From positions 124,001-188,000 of the forward strand of contig NW_020825333.1 in NCBI RefSeq assembly GCF_003286085.1: a DNA stretch of 64,000 nucleotides, read 5' to 3'. Shown here piece by piece: positions 20,331 to 30,815 of this stretch. Source of the DNA: Drosophila persimilis. Its lineage: Eukaryota; Arthropoda; Insecta; Diptera; Drosophilidae. Within the stretch, counting starts at the first letter, position 1, and each line of letters begins with the position of its first letter. Below the pieces are notes generated by a model. That model was not told the origin of the DNA and did not search any database. It saw nothing but the letters and a program-made list of their open reading frames with translations. Both the position numbers and the translations under genes were made by a program.

Positions 20331-23300
20331 ATTACCATTAATAAAAGAATATTAAGGTGTATCGCTGACTCGGGATCATCGATCAACATCATGAAAGAAA
20401 ATTACACAGATTCCGAGATAAAAGACGATAACCTTACGGTCCATACCATCAATGGACCTGTCCGTTTAACTAAGAGTATAATGAGGAATGCGAACAAAAC
20501 ATGTCCGTCCGAACAAAAGTCCTACATACATAACTTTTCCGAAAATTATGATATTTTATTAGGAAGAGAATACTTGATGGCAAGTAAAGCCGTCATCGAT
20601 TACAGAAATGACACTGTAACACTAGGAGCTAGGTCGTACCCAATCATTCAGAGTGGAGAAGCTATTGAAGCCGGCAAGACCGCACAGAAGTGCACTGATC
20701 CCTCTACAAAAGAAGAGAAGATCGCACCTAAGTGCCTTGACCCATCTCCAGAGGGAGATCAATACTTCGCTTCCGCTCTAGACAGTGAATTAAGGGAATG
20801 TAATCAATTAAGATTGGAACACTTAAACGACGAAGAGAGGGAAGAGTTAAAGAAGGTCTTATATGAGTTTAAGGATGTGCAGTACAGAGAAGGTGACAAT
20901 TTGACTTTCACAAGTACAATCAAGCACGAGATCAAAACTCAACATGAAGACCCGGTCTACAGACGACCATACAAATATGCCCAGATACATGATCAGGAGG
21001 TAAACCAGCAAATCAAAGATATGATCAGGCAGGGAATAATTCGAAAGTCGAATTCTCCTTACTGCTCGCCCATATCTATGATTCCGAAGAAGATAGATGC
21101 TTCAGGAAAGCAAAAATATCGAATGGTAGTAGACTATAGAAGTCTAAATGAAATAACAGTTAAGGACAAATTCCCAACTCCAAGAATGGATGAAATCCTA
21201 GACAAACTAGGTAAATGTCAGTATTTTACGACAATCGATTTAGCAAAAGGTTTCCATCAAATACCCATGGAACCTAGCTCAATCCCCAAAACTGCGTTCT
21301 CCACTAAGCATGGACATTACGAGTTCACTCGTATGCCCTTTGGGCTAACCACTGCCCCAGCTACCTTCCAAAGATGTATGAACAATCTGCTAGAAGAGTT
21401 AATCTTCAAAGATTGCTTTGTATACTTAGATGACATCATTATATTTTCCACTTCATTGGAAGAACACTTGTTGTCACTAAGGAGAGTATTTGGAAAGTTG
21501 AGAGACGCCAACTTGAAGCTACAAATGGATAAATGTGAATTCATGAAAAAGGAAACTGAATTCCTAGGTCATGTAGTCACTACTGAAGGAATAGTACCAA
21601 ATCCAGGCAAAATCTCTGCCATTGTCAAATTTCCAATACCAGAAACGACTAAACAAATAAAGTCATTCTTAGGTCTGTGCGGGTTCTACAGGAAATTCAT
21701 TCCTAATTTTGCAAACATAGCAAAACCCATGACACTCAAACTAAAGAAAGGAGCTGTCATAGACCCCAAGGAAGAAAGGTACGTCGAGGCATTTGAGAGA
21801 CTAAAAGTACTCATCACCTCAGACCCTATCCTTGCGTTCCCAGACTTTGACAAAATGTTCACGGTAACAACCGACGCTAGTAACATAGCATTGGGAGCGG
21901 TTTTGTCACAAGAACACAAACCGATCTGCTACGCTAGCAGAACCCTAAATGAACATGAAATAAACTATTCAGCCATCGAAAAGGAATTATTAGCGATCGT
22001 ATGGGCAACCAAGTATTTCCGTTCATACCTGTTCGGTAGAACATTCGAGATACAAAGCGATCATAAACCCTTGATTTGGTTGAACAACCTCAAGGAGCCA
22101 AATATGAAATTACAAAGGTGGAAAATAAAACTGAATGAGTTTGATTTTAAAATGAAATGTCTACCAGGCAAAGAAAATCATGTAGCTGATGCCTTATCAA
22201 GGGTAAAGATTAATGAAAATCTCCTGGGAGAAGCTTCCAATAGCGTTGGTGCAACTGTACATAGCGCACAGGAAGACAATCTAAATCACATTGCTATCAC
22301 GGAAAGACCAATTAACTATTACAATCGGCAAATTGAGCTAATAAAAGGCAATGAAGATAAGGTAGAAACAATTCGTTATTTTCACAAGCTAATCATCAAG
22401 ATCACGTATAAGGAAATGACTAACACCTTAGCGAAGGATATAATAAAGGAATATCTATGCACCAAAAAGAGCGCATTATATTTCCATAACGAAACAGATT
22501 TTCCTCCATTCCAAAAAGCCTATTTAGAAATCATTAATTCTAACAATATAACCAAAGCTATTAAATCAAGCACGAAACTCCTAGATATTCAGAATTACGC
22601 TGAATTTAAAGAAACCATATTAAAGAATCATAAAGGCTTACTCCATCCAGGGATAGAGAAAACCGTCAATTGGTTTAGGGGAAAATACTATTACCCGGAT
22701 TATCAAAAACTAATCCAAAACATCATAAACGAATGTCCTACTTGTAATATTGCCAAAACAGAGCATAGAAATACGAAGTTGGCATTCGAAACCACATCGG
22801 AAATACTGAACATCAGAGAGAAATACGTCATAGATTTCTATATGGTTGGTAACCAACAGTTCCTATCATGTATTGACGTATACTCGAAGCTTGCCACTCT
22901 TGTAGAAGTAAAAAGTCGCGACTGGTTAGAAGCAAAAAGAGCCATCATGAAAGTTTTTAACGAGATGTTCAAACCAATTGAAATCAAAGCCGATAAAGAT
23001 TCAGCTTTTATGTGCACAGCATTGCAAGCATGGCTGAATGCGGAAAACGTCAAAATAGAGATCACTTCCAGCAAAAATGGAATATCTGACGTAGAAAGAT
23101 TTCATAAAACAGTAAATGAAAAATTAAGAATAATATCTAGCGAGGATAACCCAGAAGATAGATTCACGAAGTTTGAATTAATTCTTTATACTTATAATCA
23201 TAAAACCAAACATAATACCACAAATAGGACACCAGCTGATATATTCATTTATGCAGGCTCACCTGATTATGCCACGCAACTAAATAAAGTGAATAAAATC

Positions 23301-23570
23301 ACTCAATTAAATAAAAACCGCATAGAGTATGAAGTAGATACCCGCTATAAACTATCACCTCTAGTTAAGTCTAAGGTAACAAATCCTTTCAAAAGGACGG
23401 CCGAAATTAGACAGGTAGACGAAAAACATTATGAAGAAAAGAATAGGGGTAGGAAAATAACTCATTATAAATCAAAATTCAAGAAAAAGAAGAAATCTAA
23501 TAGAAGCAAATATAATAATTCCAGAGAAACCGAGGAAGTTAATGGAATCGGCGAACTTCAACACAATTAA
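20331..23570 (+). CDS. pol, errantivirus copy 1: protease, RT, RNase H, integrase
   Basis: The frame is open upstream of the first ATG (20391) into gag and carries the protease motif IADSGSSINIM, so expression is probably by a -1 shift. Counting from 20391: RT with YRMVVDYRSLNE and [12 protein letters not shown], and YLDD at about residue 345; RNase H with [14 protein letters not shown] (about 495); integrase HHCC finger ending CPTCNIAK (about 750-790); catalytic D in VIDFYMV (about 813), D in KADKDSAF (about 867) and E in SDVERFHK (about 899). The length is usual for the group. No stop interrupts it, so this copy could supply enzymes. The last 29 bases overlap the env start. Confidence 0.92.
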   Translation: MTINKRILRCIADSGSSINIMKENYTDSEIKDDNLTVHTINGPVRLTKSIMRNANKTCPSEQKSYIHNFSENYDILLGREYLMASKAVIDYRNDTVTLGARSYPIIQSGEAIEAGKTAQKCTDPSTKEEKIAPKCLDPSPEGDQYFASALDSELRECNQLRLEHLNDEEREELKKVLYEFKDVQYREGDNLTFTSTIKHEIKTQHEDPVYRRPYKYAQIHDQEVNQQIKDMIRQGIIRKSNSPYCSPISMIPKKIDASGKQKYRMVVDYRSLNEITVKDKFPTPRMDEILDKLGKCQYFTTIDLAKGFHQIPMEPSSIPKTAFSTKHGHYEFTRMPFGLTTAPATFQRCMNNLLEELIFKDCFVYLDDIIIFSTSLEEHLLSLRRVFGKLRDANLKLQMDKCEFMKKETEFLGHVVTTEGIVPNPGKISAIVKFPIPETTKQIKSFLGLCGFYRKFIPNFANIAKPMTLKLKKGAVIDPKEERYVEAFERLKVLITSDPILAFPDFDKMFTVTTDASNIALGAVLSQEHKPICYASRTLNEHEINYSAIEKELLAIVWATKYFRSYLFGRTFEIQSDHKPLIWLNNLKEPNMKLQRWKIKLNEFDFKMKCLPGKENHVADALSRVKINENLLGEASNSVGATVHSAQEDNLNHIAITERPINYYNRQIELIKGNEDKVETIRYFHKLIIKITYKEMTNTLAKDIIKEYLCTKKSALYFHNETDFPPFQKAYLEIINSNNITKAIKSSTKLLDIQNYAEFKETILKNHKGLLHPGIEKTVNWFRGKYYYPDYQKLIQNIINECPTCNIAKTEHRNTKLAFETTSEILNIREKYVIDFYMVGNQQFLSCIDVYSKLATLVEVKSRDWLEAKRAIMKVFNEMFKPIEIKADKDSAFMCTALQAWLNAENVKIEITSSKNGISDVERFHKTVNEKLRIISSEDNPEDRFTKFELILYTYNHKTKHNTTNRTPADIFIYAGSPDYATQLNKVNKITQLNKNRIEYEVDTRYKLSPLVKSKVTNPFKRTAEIRQVDEKHYEEKNRGRKITHYKSKFKKKKKSNRSKYNNSRETEEVNGIGELQHN

Positions 23571-24929
23571 AATCCTCATCTTCCTCATAATTACCATCGT
23601 AATGGCACAGGGCCAAAACATAGAAATAAATTCTATAAAATCCCAAAACGGATATATGATATTCAAAACTGGATCGATCAACATACCTATCAATTACGAA
23701 TACCATTATCTAACTGTTAATGTAACTAAAACCGAAGAACTATACCAAAATTTGTTAAGGCAAGCCACTAAATTCCAGGACATAATCCAAATAAAATATC
23801 TAGTAGACAAATTGCAAAAAGAAATAAAAGAGGCCTAATCAATATAGTAGGAACAGCCTACAAATATCTCTTTGGAACACTAGATCAGGAAGATAAAGTC
23901 GATTTGGAACAAAAAATAGAAAATTTAGCCAGCCATAGCATTCAAATGAATGAACTAAATTTGGTAATAGATGCAGTTAATAGCGGAATAAACGTTATAA
24001 ACAAACTAAATGAAGAAAAAGACAGGAATCAACAAATAGAAATTTTGATATTCAATCTACAACATTTCACAGAATATATCGAAGATATAGAACTAGGTAT
24101 GCAATTAACTAGGCTCGGTATATTTAATCCAAAATTATTAAAACAAGACTACCTGGAACAAATAAATTCTGAGAAAATACTAAATATAAAAACCTCCACA
24201 TGGCTAAAATCCGATACCAACGAAATTCTAATAATTTCCAACATTCCCAAAGACATTACAAAAGTACCAATCTATAAAATCGTTCCGTATCCAGACGAAT
24301 TAAATAACATGTTAACAGATATGACATACGACAAGTACTACATAAAAAATGAAGAAGTATTTGTTAAAGAAACTAGATTGAAAACCAATGACAATTGTAT
24401 AAAAGGAATTTTAATGCAAACTCCCACTAAATGTCCATATTCCAAAACTTTTCAAAACTTTCAAATAAACTTTATTGAACCCAATATACTAATCACGTGG
24501 AATCTTCCAAAAACAACGCTAAATCAGAATTGTGTAAACCAAGAAATCATAGCGGAAGGAAATACCATTATAAAAATCTACAACTGTTCAATCCAATTAA
24601 ATGAATTTACAATATCAAACACAATGTTAGATTTTGCCCAGAATGTTTATGTCAACAACAACATAACTAAAATAAAACCACTGTCGTATGTCCAAACTAA
24701 TGAAATAATTATGCAATACACCACATATAGTAACCTATTACAAATAAGTCTACTAATTTCATTTGTCATAATTATATTAGTACTACTAAGTTATGTAGCT
24801 GTTAAATTTACGAAAACTTCTAAAAGAGTCACGGTTAAATGTATAAACCCTATAATAGAAGCAGAAGAGGAACCAACCTCAGCCACCGCACTTGACACCC
24901 CGTCACTATACCCGAGGGTAATCGCCTAG
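23542..24929 (+). pseudogene. env, errantivirus copy 1, split by a 28-bp deletion
   Basis: The first frame (23542-23838) begins with a hydrophobic signal-like segment (residues 10-22) and ends early. The rest is open from 23904 to 24929 and includes a C-terminal transmembrane helix (about ISLLISFVIIILVLLSYVAV) with a short tail. Compared with the copy at 41864, 28 bp are missing around 23813-23830. The loss shifts the frame and removes the segment just before the GLINIVGTAYKYLFGTLD stretch, which is where errantivirus Env proteins are normally cleaved. Env would mediate particle entry; this one cannot be made as one protein. Env is normally expressed from a spliced RNA. Confidence 0.88.
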
Positions 24930-24956
24930 GGACAGGCTAATAACAAACGTTGGGGG

Positions 24957-25551
24957 AGTGACATATCCATAATTCCCCACATCCCATACACATTATGTTT
25001 ATGTACAATTCATCCACCCCATCCACACAAGTAACAGGACCCCACTCAAGAATCAATAACTGTTTCTTCCCATACTCCAAGCTAGGGCCCCCCATAATAT
25101 AAACAATGGACCACATTGTTTCAGCAACATTAGAATCACGCCACTCTCAAGAAATCGATTCTTTAGAATCACGCCACTCATGAGGACCAATCAAAGCTAG
25201 ACATAAAACCAAGGAGTATCACATTCCTAGCTCCGTCATGTAATGCAACACCGATCGCCAGCAGTGGATGCCTTTCATCAAAGCCGACGCATCCCCAAAT
25301 ATCGATCCAGGCACGTACGCCACCGACACGAAGATGCAGCCGAGGAAAGCAACGCCCGAAGCCAGAGTCGGGAGTTCCAAGAGAAGGGCTCATGGAAACT
25401 AGCCAGCAGCAGAGAGATCAGTTCCGTTTGAGACAAGCAGACCGAAAGTCAAGTCGGGGAATTCATTTAAATCTTGTGACATAAAGATATTTAAGTTTTA
25501 AAATAAAAGTCTTTGTTAAAAAACTTAAAATCGAGTTGCGGATATTTAACT
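24957..25551 (+). repeat. Errantivirus LTR 2 (595 bp), shared by both units
   Basis: Preceded by the polypurine tract TTGGGGG and followed by the primer site. It differs from LTR 1 at two positions that I see (near 25149 and 25498). Confidence 0.92.
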
Positions 25552-25789
25552 GGCGCAGTCGGTAGGATTTCGTTTAAAATTAACACCTATATTTCGGTAA
25601 TGGTCAGCTTGTGTAATTTATAATTACTGTGATCACGTAATCCCGGAATTGTTAATAAAATTGTGAAATCCGCCAAAGAACCTATGTGCTGCAAGCACAT
25701 ACGATTTGCAAAACTAATTTAAGTGAACTGAAGTAAGCGGAGATAGTGAATCACCAAGGACAGTGAAACACTTAATACAAAATCAAAAA

Positions 25790-26935
25790 CGAGGGGGAAC
25801 GTTGTGAGTTGCTGCGGACACCGCAACTCTACAGTTATACCCGATACTAAGTCAGTATGGCTCTCCTCCGGCAGACGCCGCTAATATTAAACGACACGAC
25901 AAAGAGTGCGTGCGAGAGAGACAGAAAATCAGTCTGAGCGTGACGTCACGCGCTGCGTAGCCACTAAAAATTGATTTCTTGCTTTTGGCTACAAAAATGA
26001 TCCGATCTGATCCAGATTCGGCAACCGGATAGATATGGTCATTGTCTATGATTCTGCGTTTTTAGTTTACTCGATTTTGCAATATTGTGGATGCAACAGA
26101 TTTTCGTCCTTTGTGTGGGCGGAAGGGGGTGGGGCGAAATTTTGAGATATACGTTTTATAGTGAGATCTAACAGGAGTGCGGATACCAAATTTGGTTACT
26201 CTAGCCTTAATAGTCTCTGAGATTTATGAATATCCCCAGATCTGCATCCTTTGCGGGGGCGGAAGGGGGTGTGGCGAAATTTTGAAACAAACTCGTCTCG
26301 GTCTGATATATTAGGAGTGTGGATACCAAATTTGGTTGCTCTAGCTTTTATAGTCTCTGAGATCTAGGCGCTAATGTTTTACTCTAAGCAAAGCCGCCTA
26401 TGCTACGTGTGTGTTAGAGAGAGACAGGGCGAGAAAAAATGAAATTGTTTTCTTGATGCTGGCTATAATAATAATACGATCCAATTCAGATTCCGCAGTC
26501 TAAAAGATATCGTCATTCTCTACGATTCTGCGTTTTTGGTTTTCTCGTATCTTTAAAATTGTGGATGCCACAGATTTTCGCCCTTTGTGGGGGCGGAAGT
26601 GGGCGGGGCAAAGTTTTGAAATATTTTTGTAGCAGTGACATATCACAGAAGTCTGGATCCAAAACATCGTTGCTCTAGCTCTTATAGTCTTTGAGCATTA
26701 GGCGCTGAAGGGGACGGACAGACGGACAGACGGACAGACGGACAGACGGACGGACGGACGGACGGACAGACGGACAGACGGACAGACAGACATGGCTCAA
26801 TCGACTCGGCTATTGATGCTGATCAAGAATATATATACTTTATGGGGTCGGAAACGATTCCTTCTGGACGTTACACACATCCACTTTTACCACAAATCTA
26901 ATATACCCCAATACTCATTTTGAGTATCGGGTATA
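25790..26935 (+). mobile_element. Helitron-like non-autonomous element (mini-me/DINE-1 type), copy 1
   Basis: It begins CGAGGGGGAACGTTGTGAG with a hairpin (GAGTTGCTGCGGACACCGCAACTC, stem on both sides of CTGCGGACA) and ends at GAGTATCGGGTATA. Subterminal inverted repeats TATACCCGATACT and AGTATCGGGTATA pair the two ends. It contains a GACGGACA/GACA microsatellite (26713-26790) and the conserved core AAGAATATATATACTTTA. It is inserted in an A-run of the errantivirus leader with no clear target duplication, as expected for Helitron-like elements. No coding capacity. Confidence 0.85.
26713..26790. repeat. (GACR)n microsatellite inside Helitron copy 1
   Basis: Runs of GGACAGAC and GGACGGAC. Shorter alleles occur in the other copies (37805, 45020, 51935, 53210). 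Such proto-microsatellites are a known mark of mini-me elements. Confidence 0.9.
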
Positions 26936-27004
26936 AAAACTTACAAGTGAACCAAAATAAAGTTAAAAACTACAACAAAACAAAACCCAATCAACACCAA
27001 CAAC

Positions 27005-27961
27005 ATGGCGTTACCACCACTATCATTGAGCGAAATCCACTTGAACCAGGCACTGCTGTCGATCCGACAAATACCTGCCTATGACGGTTCATCTGGACAG
27101 CTAAGCTCATTTATCAAACGAATCGAATATGTATGCGGATTATATCCAACTGAAGATCTTCGCCAACAAAGGATCCTATTTGGAGCGACCGAGATCCAAC
27201 TGTCAGGAGAGGCACAACGCATATCGCAAATGATACAACCCAACACGTGGCTCGAACTGAAGACGGCGCTGATCAACGAGTTCAAAAATCACACACCATA
27301 TGAAGAACTCTTACGACAAGTATACACCACCAGATTCAACGGCAGTCTTCGTAAGTTTATAGAAGAATTAGAGATAAAAGCATTATTAATAAACAATAAG
27401 CTAAACTTAGAAAACATACCAGAAAATAATGTCATTTATAAAAACGCTTTGAACAACACAATTAAAGATGTCATTACTCGAAAACTTCCTGACAGAATGT
27501 TCATGACCTTAGCAAGAAAAGATATTACCACATTGTCTAATCTTAAGAAGGCAGCACAAGAAGAAGGATTGTACGAAGCTAGTACAACAGATTCAGGTAC
27601 AAATAAAGATCAATCGAAATCGTCTCAATCAAATCGAAAGAATGTTGGAAACTATTATCCAAATTATAATACTACTAACTATCACAATCAAACTCAGAGT
27701 TCATCTGGAACAGGTCAGACTAATCGAACAAATCAAAATCAAAATTCCCAAAATCCTGGATTATACAATGAGTTCAAAAATTCCTTGAATCAAGGTAGGG
27801 CTCAGAATCCATTCAATCAGCAAATATCTCAAAACCAAGCTAGTGGGAGTGGACCCAACCAACCTACTAAAAGAGGGAGGGAGAGCCAGAGTGGCCAAAC
27901 GAAGATGGACGTAAATTTTCATCAAGCCGCCTCGGAAGAAACCGAGGAGGACCCTATATAA
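27005..27961 (+). CDS. gag, errantivirus copy 2 (318 aa)
   Basis: Same protein as at 19372 with, as far as I can see, one difference (L for M at residue 13, shared with copy 3). The frame is open, but the leader upstream is interrupted by the Helitron-like element and the pol downstream is broken. Confidence 0.88.
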   Translation: MALPPLSLSEIHLNQALLSIRQIPAYDGSSGQLSSFIKRIEYVCGLYPTEDLRQQRILFGATEIQLSGEAQRISQMIQPNTWLELKTALINEFKNHTPYEELLRQVYTTRFNGSLRKFIEELEIKALLINNKLNLENIPENNVIYKNALNNTIKDVITRKLPDRMFMTLARKDITTLSNLKKAAQEEGLYEASTTDSGTNKDQSKSSQSNRKNVGNYYPNYNTTNYHNQTQSSSGTGQTNRTNQNQNSQNPGLYNEFKNSLNQGRAQNPFNQQISQNQASGSGPNQPTKRGRESQSGQTKMDVNFHQAASEETEEDPI

Positions 27962-27963
27962 AC

Positions 27964-30815
27964 ATTACCATTAATAAAAGAATATTAAGGTGTATCGCTG
28001 ACTCGGGATCATCGATCAACATCATGAAAGAAAATTACACAGATTCCGAGATAAAAGACGATAACCTTACGGTCCATACCATCAATGGACCTGTCCGTTT
28101 AACTAAGAGTATAATGAGGAATGCGAACAAAACATGTCCGTCCGAACAAAAGTCCTACATACATAACTTTTCCGAAAATTATGATATTTTATTAGGAAGA
28201 GAATACTTGATGGCAAGTAAAGCCGTCATCGATTACAGAAATGACACTGTAACACTAGCAGCTAGGTCGTACCCAATCATTCAGAGTGGAGAAGCTATTG
28301 AAGCCGGCAAGACCGCACAGAAGTGCACTGATCCCTCTACAAAAGAAGAGAAGATCGCACCTAAGTGCCTTGACCCATCTCCAGAGGGAGATCAATACTT
28401 CGCTTCCGCTCTAGACAGTGAATTAAGGGAATGTAATCAATTAAGATTGGAACACTTAAACGACGAAGAGAGGGAAGAGTTAAAGAAGGTCTTATATGAG
28501 TTTAAGGATGTGCAGTACAGAGAAGGTGACAATTTGACTTTCACAAGTACAATCAAGCACGAGATCAAAACTCAACATGAAGACCCGGTCTACAGACGAC
28601 CATACAAATATGCCCAGATACATGATCAGGAGGTAAACCAGCAAATCAAAGATATGATCAGGCAGGGAATAATTCGAAAGTCGAATTCTCCTTACTGCTC
28701 GCCCATATCTATGATTCCGAAGAAGATAGATGCTTCAGGAAAGCAAAAATATCGAATGGTAGTAGACTATAGAAGTCTAAATGAAATAACAGTTAAGGAC
28801 AAATTCCCAACTCCAAGAATGGATGAAATCCTAGACAAACTAGGTAAATGTCAGTATTTTACGACAATCGATTTAGCAAAAGGTTTCCATCAAATACCCA
28901 TGGAACCTAGCTCAATCCCCAAAACTGCGTTCTCCACTAAGCATTGACATTACGAGTTCACTCGTATGCCCTTTGGGCTAACCACTGCCCCAGCTACCTT
29001 CCAAAGATGTATGAACAATCTGCTAGAAGAGTTAATCTTCAAAGATTGCTTTGTATACTTAGATGACATCATTATATTTTCCACTTCATTGGAAGAACAC
29101 TTGTTGTCACTAAGGAGAGTATTTGGAAAGTTGAGAGACGCCAACTTGAAGCTACAAATGGATAAATGTGAATTCATGAAAAAGGAAACTGAATTCCTAG
29201 GTCATGTAGTCACTACTGAAGGAATAGTACCAAATCCAGGCAAAATCTCTGCCATTGTCAAATTTCCAATACCAGAAACGACTAAACAAATAAAGTCATT
29301 CTTAGGTCTGTGCGGGTTCTACAGGAAATTCATTCCTAATTTTGCAAACATAGCAAATCCCATGACACTCAAACTAAAGAAAGGAGCTGTCATAGACCCC
29401 AAGGAAGAAAGGTACGTCGAGGCATTTGAGAGACTAAAAGTACTCATCACCTCAGACCCTATCCTTGCGTTCCCAGACTTTGACAAAATGTTCACGGTAA
29501 CAACCGACGCTAGTAACATAGCATTGGGAGCGGTTTTGTCACAAGAACACAAACCGATCTGCTACGCTAGCAGAACCCTAAATGAACATGAAATAAACTA
29601 TTCAGCCATCGAAAAGGAATTATTAGCGATCGTATGGGCAACCAAGTATTTCCGTTCATACCTGTTCGGTAGAACATTCGAGATACAAAGCGATCATAAA
29701 CCCTTGATTTGGTTGAACAACCTCAAGGAGCCAAATATGAAATTACAAAGGTGGAAAATAAAACTGAATGAGTTTGATTTTAAAATGAAATGTCTACCAG
29801 GCAAAGAAAATCATGTAGCTGATGCCTTATCAAGGGTAAAGATTAATGAAAATCTCCTGGGAGAAGCTTCCAATAGCGTTGGTGCAACTGTACATAGCGC
29901 ACAGGAAGACAATCTAAATCACATTGCTATCACGGAAAGACCAATTAACTATTACAATCGGCAAATTGAGCTAATAAAAGGCAATGAAGATAAGGTAGAA
30001 ACAATTCGTTATTTTCACAAGCTAATCATCAAGATCACGTATAAGGAAATGACTAACACCTTAGCGAAGGATATAATAAAGGAATATCTATGCACCAAAA
30101 AGAGCGCATTATATTTCCATAACGAAATAGATTTTCCTCCATTCCAAAAAGCCTATTTAGAAATCATTAATTCTAACAATATAACCAAAGCTATTAAATC
30201 AAGCACGAAACTCCTAGATATTTAGAATTACGCTGAATTTAAAGAAACCATATTAAAGAATCATAAGGGCTTACTCCATCCATGGATAGAGAAAACCGTC
30301 AATTGGTTTAGGGGAAAATACTATTACCCGGATTATCATAAACTAATCCAAAACATCATAAACGAATGTCCTACTTGTAATATTGCCAAAACAGAGCATA
30401 GAAATACGAAGTTGGCATTCGAAACTACACCGGAAATACTGAACTAACCAACAGTCTGCCACTCTTGTAGAAGTAAAAAGTCGTGACTGGTTAGAAGCAA
30501 AAAGAGCCATCATGAAAGTTTTTAACGAGATGTTCAAACCAATTGAAATCAAAGCCGATAAAGATTCAGCTTTTATGTGCACAGCATTGCAAGCATGGCT
30601 GAATGCGGAAAACGTCAAAATAGAGATCACTTCCAGCAAAAATGGAATATCTGACGTAGAAAGATTTCATAAAACAGTAAATGAAAAATTAAGAATAATA
30701 TCTAGCGAGGATAACCCAGAAGATAGATTCACGAAGTTTGAATTAATTCTTTATACTTATAATCATAAAACCAAACATAATACCACAAATAGGACACCAG
30801 CTGATATATTCATTT
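27964..30815 (+). pseudogene. pol, errantivirus copy 2, protease to integrase, broken
   Basis: It matches copy 1 except for disabling changes. A TGA replaces the Gly codon at 28945-28947 in RT, after TAFSTKH. A TAG replaces Gln at 30223-30225 before the integrase finger. Two nearby deletions around 30444-30456 total about 70 bp and remove the first integrase aspartate and its surroundings. The frame is then cut at 30815 by the Fbxl4 fragment. From about 30400 to 30500 it carries variants of copy 3 (ACTACACCGG, AGTCGTGAC) rather than copy 1, so it is a mosaic. Confidence 0.9.

Noticed and set aside
26700-26795. Possible CRISPR-like spaced repeat
   Set aside because: It is a simple GACR microsatellite without unique spacers, in a eukaryotic element.
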